Below, in pieces: positions 51,091-62,763 of a stretch of 64,000 nucleotides of DNA. Position 1 is the first letter of the stretch, and every line of letters begins with the position of its first letter. The translations under genes and the position numbers were made by a program. This stretch comes from Loxodes magnus. Its lineage: Eukaryota > Ciliophora > Karyorelictea > Loxodida > Loxodidae. Below the pieces are notes generated by a model, which was given only the letters and a program-made list of their open reading frames with translations, was not told the DNA's origin and searched no databases. The stretch covers positions 709,527 through 773,526 of the forward strand of contig CAMPDV010000109.1 in assembly GCA_946699065.1 (NCBI GenBank), written 5' to 3'.

Positions 51091-53734
51091 ATAAGTATTT
51101 AGAAAAGTGAAGAAGTAAAGTAAGAAAAGAAGATAGAATTTCAGTTTTAAGTAGTATGCTTTGAGAAGTAATAAGTATTTAGAAAAGTTAAGTAAAGTAA
51201 GAAAAGAAGATAGAATTTCAGTTTTAAGGAGTATGCTTTGAGAAGTAATAAGTATTTAGAAAAGTGAAGAAGTAAAGTAAGAAAAGAAGATAGAATTTCA
51301 GTTTTAAGGAGTATGCTTTGATAAGTAATAAGTATTTAGAAAAGTGAAGAAGTAAAGTAAGAAAAGAGATAAAATTTCAGTTTTAAGGAGTATGCTCTTA
51401 GAATTAATAAGTATTTAGAAAAGTGAAGAAGTAAAGTAAGAAAAGAGATAGAATTTCAGTTTTATTGAGTATGCTTTGAGAAGTAATAAGTATTTAGAAA
51501 AGTGAAGAAGTAAAGTAAGAAAAGAAGAAAGAGTTTTAGTTTTAAGGAGTATGCTTTGAGAAGTAATAAGTATTTAGAAAAGTGAAGAAGTAAAGTAAGA
51601 AAAGAAGATAGAATTTCAGTTTTAAGGAGTATGCTTTGAGAAGTAAAAAGTATTTAGAAAAGTGAAGAAGTAAAGTAAGAAAAGAGATAGAATTTCAGTT
51701 TTAAAGAGTATGCTCTTAGAAGTATAAGTATTTAGAAAAGTGAAGAAGTAAAGTATAAAAAAAAGATAGAATTTCAGATTTATTGAGTATGCTTTGAGAA
51801 GTAATAAGTATTTAGAAAAGTGAATAAGTAAAGTAAGAAAAGAAGATAGAATTTCAGTTTTAAGGAGTATGCTTTGAGAAGTAATAAGTATTTAGAAAAG
51901 TGAAGAAGTAAAGTAAGAAAAGAGATAGAATTTCAGTTTTATTGAGTATGCTTTTAGAATTAATAAGTATTTAGAAAAGTGAAGAAGTAAAGTAAGAAAA
52001 GAGATAGAATTTCAGTTTTATTGAGTATGCTTTGATAAGTAATAAGTATTTAGAAAAGTGAAGAAGTAAAGTAAGAAAAGAAGGTAGAATTTCAGTTTTA
52101 AGGAGTATGCTTTGAGAAGTAATAAGTATTTAGAAAAGTTAAGTAAAGTAAGAAAAGAAGATAGAATTTCAGTTTTAAGGAGTATGCTTTGAGAAGTAAT
52201 AAGTATTTAGAAAAGTGAAGAAGTAAAGTAAGAAAAGAAGATAGAATTTCAGTTTTAAGGAGTATGCTTTGATAAGTAATAAGTATTTAGAAAAGTGAAG
52301 AAGTAAAGTAAGAAAAGAGATAAAATTTCAGTTTTAAGGAGTATGCTCTTAGAATTAATAAGTATTTAGAAAAGTGAAGAAGTAAAGTAAGAAAAGAGAT
52401 AGAATTTCAGTTTTATTGAGTATGCTTTGATAAGTAATAAGTATTTAGAAAAGTGAAGAAGTAAAGTAAGAAAAGAAGGTAGAATTTCAGTTTTAAGGAG
52501 TATGCTTTGATAAGTAATAAGTATTTAGAAAACTGAAGAAGTAAAGTAAGAAAAGAAGGTAGAATTTCAGTTTAAAGTAGTATGCTTTGAGAAGTAATAA
52601 GTATTTAGAAAAGTGAAGAAGTAAAGCAAGAAAAGAAGATAGAATTTCAGTTTTATTGAGTATGCTTTGAGAAGTAATAAGTATTTAGAAAAGTGAAGAA
52701 GTAAAGTAAGAAAAGAAGATAGAATTTCAGTTTTAAGGAGTATGCTTTGAGAGGTAATGAGTATTTAGAAAAGTGAAGAAGTAAAGTAAGAAAAGAAGAT
52801 AGAATTTCAGTTTTAAAGAGTATGCTTTGAGAAGTAATAAGTATTTAGAAAAGTGAAGAAGTAAAGTAAGAAAAGAAGATAGAATTTCAGTTTTATTGAG
52901 TATGCTTTGAGAAGTATAAGTATTTAGAAAAGTGAAGAAGTAAAGTAAGAAAAGAAGATAGAATTTCAGTTTTATTGAGTATGCTTTGAGAATTAATAAG
53001 TATTTAGAAAAGTGAAGAAGTAAAGTAAGAAAAGAAGATAGAATTTCAGTTTTAAGGAGTATGCTTTGAGAGGTAATGAGTATTTAGAAAACTGAAGAAG
53101 TAAAGTAAGAAAAGAAGAAGAAATTTCAGTTTTAAGGAGTATGCTTTGAGAAGTAATGAGTATTTAGAAAAGTGAAGAAGTAAAGTAAGAAAAGAAGATA
53201 GAATTTCAGTTTTAAGGAGAATGCTTTGAGAAGTAATAAGTATTTAGCAAAGTGAACAAGTAAAGTAAGAAAAGAAGATAAAATTTCAGTTTTAAGGAGT
53301 ATGCTTTGAGAAGTAATAAGTATTTAGAAAAGTGAAGAAGTAAAGTAAGAAAAGAAGGTAGAATTTCAGTTTTAAGGAGTATGCTTTGATAAGTAATAAG
53401 TATTTAGAAAACTGAAGAAGTAAAGTAAGAAAAGAAGGTAGAATTTCAGTTTAAAGTAGTATGCTTTGAGAAGTAATAAGTATTTAGAAAAGTGAAGAAG
53501 TAAAGCAAGAAAGAAGATAGAATTTCAGTTTTATTGAGTATGCTTTGAGAAGTAATAAGTATTTAGAAAAGTGAAGAAGTAAAGTAAGAAAAGAGATAAA
53601 ATTTCAGTATTAAGGAGTATGCTCTTAGAATTAATAAGTATTTAGAAAAGTGAAGAAGTAAAGTAAGAAAAGAAGATAGAATTTCAGTTTTAAGGAGTAT
53701 GCTCTTAGAATTAATAAGTATTAAGCAAAGTGAA

Positions 53735-54987
53735 GAAGTAAAGTAAGAAAAGAGATAGAATTTCAGTTTTAAAGAGTATGCTTTGAGAAGTAATAAGTAT
53801 TTAGAAAAGTGAAGAAGTAAAGTAAGAAAAGAAGGTAGAATTTCAGTTTTAAGGAGTATGCTTTGATAAGTAATAAGTATTTAGAAAACTGAAGAAGTAA
53901 AGTAAGAAAAGAAGGTAGAATTTCAGTTTAAAGTAGTATGCTTTGAGAAGTAATAAGTATTTAGAAAAGTGAAGAAGTAAAGCAAGAAAAGAAGATAGAA
54001 TTTCAGTTTTATTGAGTATGCTTTGAGAAGTAATAAGTATTTAGAAAAGTGAAGAAGTAAAGTAAGAAAAGAAGATAGAATTTCAGTTTTAAGGAGTATG
54101 CTTTGAGAAGTAATAAGTATTTAGAAAAGTGAAGAAGTAAAGTAAGAAAAGAAGATAGAATTTCAGTTTTAAGTAGTATGCTTTGAGAAGTAATAAGTAT
54201 TTAGAAAAGTGAAGAAGTAAAGTAAGAAAAGAAGATAGAATTTCAGTTTTATTGAGTATGCTTTGAGAAGTATAAGTATTTAGAAAAGTGAAGAAGTAAA
54301 GCAAGAAAAGAAGATAGAATTTCAGTTTTATTGAGTATGCTTTGAGAAGTAATAAGTATTTAGAAAAGTGAAGAAGTAAAGTAAGAAAAGAAGATAGAAT
54401 TTCAGTTTTAAGGAGTATGCTTTGAGAAGTAATAAGTATTTAGAAAAGTGAAGAAGTAAAGTAAGAAAAGAGATAGAATTTCAGTTTTATTGAGTATGCT
54501 TTGAGAATTAATAAGTATTTAGAAAAGTGAAGAAGTAAAGTAAGAAAAGAGATAGAATTTCAGTTTTAAGGAGTATGCTTTGAGAGGTAATGAGTATTTA
54601 GAAAAGTGAAGAAGTAAAGTAAGAAAAGAAGATAGAGTTTCGGTTTTAAGGAGTATGCTCTTAGAAGTATAAGTATTTAGAAAAGTGAAGAAGTAAAGTA
54701 TAAAAAAAAGATAGAATTTCAGATTTATTGAGTATGCTTTGAGAAGTAATAAGTATTTAGAAAAGTGAATAAGTAAAGTAAGAAAAGAAGATAGAATTTC
54801 AGTTTTAAGGAGTATGCTTTGAGAAGTAATAAGTATTTAGAAAAGTGAAGAAGTAAAGTAAGAAAAGAAGATAGAATTTCAGTTTTATTGAGTATGCTTT
54901 AAGAAGTATAAGTATTTAGAAAAGTGAAGAAGTAAAGCAAGAAAAGAAGATAGAATTTCAGTTTTATTGAGTATGCTTTGAGAAGTA
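53735..54987 (+). repeat. 1.2-kb block copied from about 3.9 kb upstream, right copy
   Basis: Same variant order as the block at 49918-51090 plus one extra ordinary monomer near 54090. The match ends where GTAATAAGAATTTAG replaces GTAATAAGTATTTAG. Neighbouring stretches also show copying: TATTTAGCAAAGTGAAC occurs at 53241 and 56824, an offset of 3583. Confidence 0.7.
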
Positions 54988-57134
54988 ATAAGAATTTAGA
55001 AAAGTGAAGAAGTAAAGTAAGAAAAGAAGGTAGAGTTTCGGTTTTAAGGAGTATGCTCTTAGAAGTATAAGTATTTAGAAAAGTGAAGAAGTAAAGTATA
55101 AAAAAAAGATAGAATTTCAGATTTATTGAGTATGCTTTGAGAAGTAATAAGTATTTAGAAAAGTGAATAAGTAAAGTAAGAAAAGAAGATAGAATTTCAG
55201 TTTTAAGGAGTATGCTTTGAGAAGTAATAAGTATTTAGAAAAGTGAAGAAGTAAAGTAAGAAAAGAGATAGAATTTCAGTTTTATTGAGTATGCTTTGAG
55301 AATTAATAAGTATTTAGAAAAGTGAAGAAGTAAAGTAAGAAAAGAGATAGAATTTCAGTTTTATTGAGTATGCTTTGATAAGTAATAAGTATTTAGAAAA
55401 GTGAAGAAGTAAAGTAAGAAAAGAAGGTAGAATTTCAGTTTTAAGGAGTATGCTTTGAGAAGTAATAAGTATTTAGAAAAGTTAAGTAAAGTAAGAAAAG
55501 AAGATAGAATTTCAGTTTTAAAGAATAAGCTTTGAGAAGTAATAAGTATTTAGAAAAGTGAAGAAGTAAAGTAAGAAAAGAAGATAGAATTTCAGTTTTA
55601 AGGAGTATGCTTTGATAAGTAATAAGTATTTAGAAAAGTGAAGAAGTAAAGTAAGAAAAGAGATAAAATTTCAGTTTTAAGGAGTATGCTCTTAGAATTA
55701 ATAAGTATTTAGAAAAGTGAAGAAGTAAAGTAAGAAAAGAGATAGAATTTCAGTTTTATTGAGTATGCTTTGATAAGTAATAAGTATTTAGAAAAGTGAA
55801 GAAGTAAAGTAAGAAAAGAAGGTAGAATTTCAGTTTTAAGGAGTATGCTTTGATAAGTAATAAGTATTTAGAAAACTGAAGAAGTAAAGTAAGAAAAGAA
55901 GGTAGAATTTCAGTTTAAAGTAGTATGCTTTGAGAAGTAATAAGTATTTAGAAAAGTGAAGAAGTAAAGCAAGAAAAGAAGATAGAATTTCAGTTTTATT
56001 GAGTATGCTTTGAGAAGTAATAAGTATTTAGAAAAGTGAAGAAGTAAAGTAAGAAAAGAAGATAGAATTTCAGTTTTAAGGAGTATGCTTTGAGAGGTAA
56101 TGAGTATTTAGAAAAGTGAAGAAGTAAAGTAAGAAAAGAAGATAGAATTTCAGTTTTAAAGAGTATGCTTTGAGAAGTAATAAGTATTTAGAAAAGTGAA
56201 GAAGTAAAGTAAGAAAAGAAGATAGAATTTCAGTTTTATTGAGTATGCTTTGAGAATTAATGAGTATTTAGAAAAGTGAAGAAGTAAAGTAAGAAAAGAA
56301 GATAGAATTTCAGTTTTAAGGAGTATGCTTTGAGAGGTAATGAGTATTTAGAAAACTGAAGAAGTAAAGTAAGAAAAGAAGAAGAAATTTCAGTTTTAAG
56401 GAGTATGCTCTTAGAATTAATAAGTATTAAGCAAAGTGAAGAAGTAAAGTAAGAAAAGAAGATAGAATTTCAGTTTTATTGAGTATGCTTTGAGAAGTAT
56501 AAGTATTTAGAAAAGTGAAGAAGTAAAGTAAGAAAAGAAGATAGAATTTCAGTTTTATTGAGTATGCTTTGAGAATTAATAAGTATTTAGAAAAGTGAAG
56601 AAGTAAAGTAAGAAAAGAAGATAGAATTTCAGTTTTAAGGAGTATGCTTTGAGAGGTAATGAGTATTTAGAAAACTGAAGAAGTAAAGTAAGAAAAGAAG
56701 AAGAAATTTCAGTTTTAAGGAGTATGCTTTGAGAAGTAATGAGTATTTAGAAAAGTGAAGAAGTAAAGTAAGAAAAGAAGATAGAATTTCAGTTTTAAGG
56801 AGAATGCTTTGAGAAGTAATAAGTATTTAGCAAAGTGAACAAGTAAAGTAAGAAAAGAAGATAAAATTTCAGTTTTAAGGAGTATGCTTTGAGAAGTAAT
56901 AAGTATTTAGAAAAGTGAAGAAGTAAAGCAAGAAAGAAGATAGAATTTCAGTTTTATTGAGTATGCTTTGAGAAGTAATAAGTATTTAGAAAAGTGAAGA
57001 AGTAAAGTAAGAAAAGAGATAAAATTTCAGTATTAAGGAGTATGCTCTTAGAATTAATAAGTATTTAGAAAAGTGAAGAAGTAAAGTAAGAAAAGAAGAT
57101 AGAATTTCAGTTTTAAGGAGTATGCTCTTAGAAT

Positions 57135-57231
57135 TAATAAGTATTAAGCAAAGTGAAGAAGTAAAGTAAAAAAAAAAGATAGAATCTACGTTTAAAGGAG
57201 TATGCTTAGATAAGAACTAAGTATTTTGTTT
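57135..57231 (+). repeat. Decayed right-edge monomer of the 80-bp array
   Basis: The final monomer keeps AGTGAAGAAGTAAAGTAA but then has a ten-base A-run, GATAGAATCTACGTTTAAAG for GATAGAATTTCAGTTTTAAG, TATGCTTAGATAAGAAC for TATGCTTTGAGAAG, and ends AAGTATTTTG at the junction. This density of changes is far above that of monomers a few hundred bases inside, as is usual at satellite edges. Confidence 0.75.
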
Positions 57232-58153
57232 AGCACTTTTATACTCAAAATTTTATATATCATTTTTATTTCATTTTTATTATTCGATTTAAATTATTTA
57301 TTGACTTTATTATATTTTTATTACTAATTTTGCATATTTATTACTTTACTTTCTTTATTCTGCCATTACAATATTTTAATTTTCTTGTGTTTTCGTTCAT
57401 TAGACTCGGGAGTACCACTATTTTTATTTCATTATCTTTCTTTGTCAATTTATTTGCAAATTAATATTTCATTCGATTAGCATTACTTTTATTCGCAGCT
57501 TTTTTATGTCAGTTTTATAGAAATTCATATATATTAGACGCGGGGGTCCCATTTAGCTAATCGGTTCATTTATCTATGTCTTTCATATCACTCATATCTT
57601 TTAGACTCTGGAACAATATTTTTTATGTTTGTTGTCTTTTTTCAGTCATATTTATTATACTCACGAGGCTTATTTCTTATTCTGTGCTTTTTTATATACA
57701 ATTTATGACATTTATTTTTATCTTTTTGACATTACTATTTATTTTTCATATTTCTCACTTTCTAATTCTTATTTAACTTGTTTTTTATATTATTTTATAT
57801 CATATTATTCTATTTTAATGTTATGCGTGTTGCTCCTTTATGCAATAAACTATTTTGCTTTACTTTAATCAACTTCTATGGCCTAATCAAATCCTATTTC
57901 TCGTACAGAAAACGTAACCCGTTCACCCTCGTTTATCCTCTTTCATATCCTATTTTAACATTTTTTATTATCCTCATTCACATGTTTTTTTATATTTATT
58001 TCATTACATTTATCATTTATTTTACATTTATCTGTTGTTTTTCGCATCATTTATTCATTCATTACGATATACTTTATTTTTCATTTCTTCTTAATATATA
58101 CATATTACGCTTGTGACTTTATTAATGTTTTGATTCTTATTTTTCATTCTTCA
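57232..58153 (+). repeat. 922-bp unit 1, at the junction
   Basis: First complete unit, joined to the last decayed 80-bp monomer. The two bases before AGCAC are TT here and CA in all later copies. Internal order: AT-rich lead (to about 57395), four GC-richer boxes (57399-57670), T-rich text, a CpG-containing pyrimidine tract with CCCGTTCACCCTCG (about 57918-57935), then T-rich text to the end. Confidence 0.9.
57399..57670 (+). repeat. Four related GC-richer boxes inside the 922-bp unit
   Basis: Boxes start at the shared TAGAC/TATAC word: 57401 (TAGACTCGGGAGTACCAC), 57535 (TAGACGCGGGGGTCCCAT), 57602 (TAGACTCTGGAACAAT) and 57656 (TATACTCACGAGGCTT). They sit in T-rich DNA, mostly preceded by AT or ATT, at spacings of 134, 67 and 54 bases. 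The first contains a short dyad, ACTC-GG-GAGT. They recur in every unit (the first two also in the partial eighth). They may be remnants of a shorter ancestral repeat of about 55-67 bases, or protein-binding sites conserved within the unit. They do not match the Pol III B-box. Confidence 0.5.
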
Positions 58154-59075
58154 AGCACTTTTATACTCAAAATTTTATATATCATTTTTATTTCATTTTT
58201 ATTATTCGATTTAAATTATTTATTGACTTTATTATATTTTTATTACTAATTTTGCATATTTATTACTTTACTTTCTTTATTCTGCCATTACAATATTTTA
58301 ATTTTCTTGTGTTTTCGTTCATTAGACTCGGGAGTACCACTATTTTTATTTCATTATCTTTCTTTGTCAATTTATTTGCAAATTAATATTTCATTCGATT
58401 AGCATTACTTTTATTCGCAGCTTTTTTATGTCAGTTTTATAGAAATTCATATATATTAGACGCGGGGGTCCCATTTAGCTAATCGGTTCATTTATCTATG
58501 TCTTTCATATCACTCATATCTTTTAGACTCTGGAACAATATTTTTTATGTTTGTTGTCTTTTTTCAGTCATATTTATTATACTCACGAGGCTTATTTCTT
58601 ATTCTGTGCTTTTTTATATACAATTTATGACATTTATTTTTATCTTTTTGACATTACTATTTATTTTTCATATTTCTCACTTTCTAATTCTTATTTAACT
58701 TGTTTTTTATATTATTTTATATCATATTATTCTATTTTAATGTTATGCGTGTTGCTCCTTTATGCAATAAACTATTTTGCTTTACTTTAATCAACTTCTA
58801 TGGCCTAATCAAATCCTATTTCTCGTACAGAAAACGTAACCCGTTCACCCTCGTTTATCCTCTTTCATATCCTATTTTAACATTTTTTATTATCCTCATT
58901 CACATGTTTTTTTATATTTATTTCATTACATTTATCATTTATTTTACATTTATCTGTTGTTTTTCGCATCATTTATTCATTCATTACGATATACTTTATT
59001 TTTCATTTCTTCTTAATATATACATATTACGCTTGTGACTTTATTAATGTTTTGATTCTTATTTTTCATTCTTCA
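58154..59075 (+). repeat. 922-bp unit 2
   Basis: Complete unit with no difference from the other units that I could see, including the same four boxes (first at 58323) and the same overlapping short open frames. Confidence 0.9.
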
Positions 59076-59997
59076 AGCACTTTTATACTCAAAATTTTAT
59101 ATATCATTTTTATTTCATTTTTATTATTCGATTTAAATTATTTATTGACTTTATTATATTTTTATTACTAATTTTGCATATTTATTACTTTACTTTCTTT
59201 ATTCTGCCATTACAATATTTTAATTTTCTTGTGTTTTCGTTCATTAGACTCGGGAGTACCACTATTTTTATTTCATTATCTTTCTTTGTCAATTTATTTG
59301 CAAATTAATATTTCATTCGATTAGCATTACTTTTATTCGCAGCTTTTTTATGTCAGTTTTATAGAAATTCATATATATTAGACGCGGGGGTCCCATTTAG
59401 CTAATCGGTTCATTTATCTATGTCTTTCATATCACTCATATCTTTTAGACTCTGGAACAATATTTTTTATGTTTGTTGTCTTTTTTCAGTCATATTTATT
59501 ATACTCACGAGGCTTATTTCTTATTCTGTGCTTTTTTATATACAATTTATGACATTTATTTTTATCTTTTTGACATTACTATTTATTTTTCATATTTCTC
59601 ACTTTCTAATTCTTATTTAACTTGTTTTTTATATTATTTTATATCATATTATTCTATTTTAATGTTATGCGTGTTGCTCCTTTATGCAATAAACTATTTT
59701 GCTTTACTTTAATCAACTTCTATGGCCTAATCAAATCCTATTTCTCGTACAGAAAACGTAACCCGTTCACCCTCGTTTATCCTCTTTCATATCCTATTTT
59801 AACATTTTTTATTATCCTCATTCACATGTTTTTTTATATTTATTTCATTACATTTATCATTTATTTTACATTTATCTGTTGTTTTTCGCATCATTTATTC
59901 ATTCATTACGATATACTTTATTTTTCATTTCTTCTTAATATATACATATTACGCTTGTGACTTTATTTATGTTTTGATTCTTATTTTTCATTCTTCA
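59076..59997 (+). repeat. 922-bp unit 3, carrying a private substitution
   Basis: Complete unit. At 59968 it reads CTTTATTTATG where the six other full units read CTTTATTAATG. This is the only unit-specific base I noticed, and it lies after the 112-codon open frame, so it is a tag for mapping rather than a functional change. Confidence 0.9.
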
Positions 59998-60919
59998 AGC
60001 ACTTTTATACTCAAAATTTTATATATCATTTTTATTTCATTTTTATTATTCGATTTAAATTATTTATTGACTTTATTATATTTTTATTACTAATTTTGCA
60101 TATTTATTACTTTACTTTCTTTATTCTGCCATTACAATATTTTAATTTTCTTGTGTTTTCGTTCATTAGACTCGGGAGTACCACTATTTTTATTTCATTA
60201 TCTTTCTTTGTCAATTTATTTGCAAATTAATATTTCATTCGATTAGCATTACTTTTATTCGCAGCTTTTTTATGTCAGTTTTATAGAAATTCATATATAT
60301 TAGACGCGGGGGTCCCATTTAGCTAATCGGTTCATTTATCTATGTCTTTCATATCACTCATATCTTTTAGACTCTGGAACAATATTTTTTATGTTTGTTG
60401 TCTTTTTTCAGTCATATTTATTATACTCACGAGGCTTATTTCTTATTCTGTGCTTTTTTATATACAATTTATGACATTTATTTTTATCTTTTTGACATTA
60501 CTATTTATTTTTCATATTTCTCACTTTCTAATTCTTATTTAACTTGTTTTTTATATTATTTTATATCATATTATTCTATTTTAATGTTATGCGTGTTGCT
60601 CCTTTATGCAATAAACTATTTTGCTTTACTTTAATCAACTTCTATGGCCTAATCAAATCCTATTTCTCGTACAGAAAACGTAACCCGTTCACCCTCGTTT
60701 ATCCTCTTTCATATCCTATTTTAACATTTTTTATTATCCTCATTCACATGTTTTTTTATATTTATTTCATTACATTTATCATTTATTTTACATTTATCTG
60801 TTGTTTTTCGCATCATTTATTCATTCATTACGATATACTTTATTTTTCATTTCTTCTTAATATATACATATTACGCTTGTGACTTTATTAATGTTTTGAT
60901 TCTTATTTTTCATTCTTCA
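59998..60919 (+). repeat. 922-bp unit 4
   Basis: Complete unit of the common type, with CTTTATTAATG near its end. It does not share the substitution of unit 3. Confidence 0.9.
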
Positions 60920-61841
60920 AGCACTTTTATACTCAAAATTTTATATATCATTTTTATTTCATTTTTATTATTCGATTTAAATTATTTATTGACTTTATTA
61001 TATTTTTATTACTAATTTTGCATATTTATTACTTTACTTTCTTTATTCTGCCATTACAATATTTTAATTTTCTTGTGTTTTCGTTCATTAGACTCGGGAG
61101 TACCACTATTTTTATTTCATTATCTTTCTTTGTCAATTTATTTGCAAATTAATATTTCATTCGATTAGCATTACTTTTATTCGCAGCTTTTTTATGTCAG
61201 TTTTATAGAAATTCATATATATTAGACGCGGGGGTCCCATTTAGCTAATCGGTTCATTTATCTATGTCTTTCATATCACTCATATCTTTTAGACTCTGGA
61301 ACAATATTTTTTATGTTTGTTGTCTTTTTTCAGTCATATTTATTATACTCACGAGGCTTATTTCTTATTCTGTGCTTTTTTATATACAATTTATGACATT
61401 TATTTTTATCTTTTTGACATTACTATTTATTTTTCATATTTCTCACTTTCTAATTCTTATTTAACTTGTTTTTTATATTATTTTATATCATATTATTCTA
61501 TTTTAATGTTATGCGTGTTGCTCCTTTATGCAATAAACTATTTTGCTTTACTTTAATCAACTTCTATGGCCTAATCAAATCCTATTTCTCGTACAGAAAA
61601 CGTAACCCGTTCACCCTCGTTTATCCTCTTTCATATCCTATTTTAACATTTTTTATTATCCTCATTCACATGTTTTTTTATATTTATTTCATTACATTTA
61701 TCATTTATTTTACATTTATCTGTTGTTTTTCGCATCATTTATTCATTCATTACGATATACTTTATTTTTCATTTCTTCTTAATATATACATATTACGCTT
61801 GTGACTTTATTAATGTTTTGATTCTTATTTTTCATTCTTCA
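60920..61841 (+). repeat. 922-bp unit 5
   Basis: Complete unit of the common type; boxes, pyrimidine tract and end match units 2, 4, 6 and 7. Confidence 0.9.
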
Positions 61842-62763
61842 AGCACTTTTATACTCAAAATTTTATATATCATTTTTATTTCATTTTTATTATTCGATTT
61901 AAATTATTTATTGACTTTATTATATTTTTATTACTAATTTTGCATATTTATTACTTTACTTTCTTTATTCTGCCATTACAATATTTTAATTTTCTTGTGT
62001 TTTCGTTCATTAGACTCGGGAGTACCACTATTTTTATTTCATTATCTTTCTTTGTCAATTTATTTGCAAATTAATATTTCATTCGATTAGCATTACTTTT
62101 ATTCGCAGCTTTTTTATGTCAGTTTTATAGAAATTCATATATATTAGACGCGGGGGTCCCATTTAGCTAATCGGTTCATTTATCTATGTCTTTCATATCA
62201 CTCATATCTTTTAGACTCTGGAACAATATTTTTTATGTTTGTTGTCTTTTTTCAGTCATATTTATTATACTCACGAGGCTTATTTCTTATTCTGTGCTTT
62301 TTTATATACAATTTATGACATTTATTTTTATCTTTTTGACATTACTATTTATTTTTCATATTTCTCACTTTCTAATTCTTATTTAACTTGTTTTTTATAT
62401 TATTTTATATCATATTATTCTATTTTAATGTTATGCGTGTTGCTCCTTTATGCAATAAACTATTTTGCTTTACTTTAATCAACTTCTATGGCCTAATCAA
62501 ATCCTATTTCTCGTACAGAAAACGTAACCCGTTCACCCTCGTTTATCCTCTTTCATATCCTATTTTAACATTTTTTATTATCCTCATTCACATGTTTTTT
62601 TATATTTATTTCATTACATTTATCATTTATTTTACATTTATCTGTTGTTTTTCGCATCATTTATTCATTCATTACGATATACTTTATTTTTCATTTCTTC
62701 TTAATATATACATATTACGCTTGTGACTTTATTAATGTTTTGATTCTTATTTTTCATTCTTCA
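61842..62763 (+). repeat. 922-bp unit 6
   Basis: Complete unit of the common type; no private base was seen. Confidence 0.9.

Larger units (their letters stand above)
1085..57231 (+). repeat. 80-bp purine-rich satellite array, about 700 monomers
   Basis: Head-to-tail monomers fill 56 kb with no inversion seen. Landmarks of each monomer are GTGAAGAAGTAAAG, then TTTCAGTTTTAAGG, then TATGCTTTGAGAAG. Successive TTTCAG landmarks at 1132, 1212 and 1292 give the 80-bp period. The common monomer has A37 G19 T22 C2 on this strand, so it is about 26% GC and about 70% purine with extreme G-over-C skew. Recurrent variant sites are GAGTTTC or GAATTTC, TTTAGAAAA or TTTCGAAAA, GGAGTATGC or GGAAGATGC or TGAAGATGC, GTAATAAG or GTATTAAG, and AGAAGTAAAG or AGAATTAAAG. 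Eighty is not a multiple of three, and stops occur in every frame of a regular run, so this is not a coding minisatellite. I do not recognise the family. It is probably heterochromatic satellite DNA; centromeric function is unproven. Confidence 0.95.

Noticed and set aside
1085-57231. CRISPR array
   Set aside because: The repeats are contiguous 80-bp monomers without unique spacers; variable positions are single-base variants within the monomer.
1085-57231. Coding minisatellite (repeat-rich surface or silk-like protein)
   Set aside because: An 80-bp period shifts frame every monomer, and stop codons occur in every frame of a regular run, so no long frame can persist on either strand.
57395-57620. 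tRNA-derived SINE or 5S-like Pol III promoter in the 922-bp unit
   Set aside because: The GC-richer boxes do not contain a GGTTCGANNCC-type B-box and no cloverleaf or 3' A-tail arrangement could be seen.
57778-58116. 112-codon open frame on the + strand, repeated in all seven full 922-bp units, with overlapping 66- and 79-codon frames
   Set aside because: The predicted products are runs of F, I, L, Y and S, as T-rich DNA gives by chance. Three frames overlap within a few hundred bases, no promoter or domain is recognisable, and identity between copies reflects repeat homogenisation, not coding constraint. A transcript or peptide match would reopen this.
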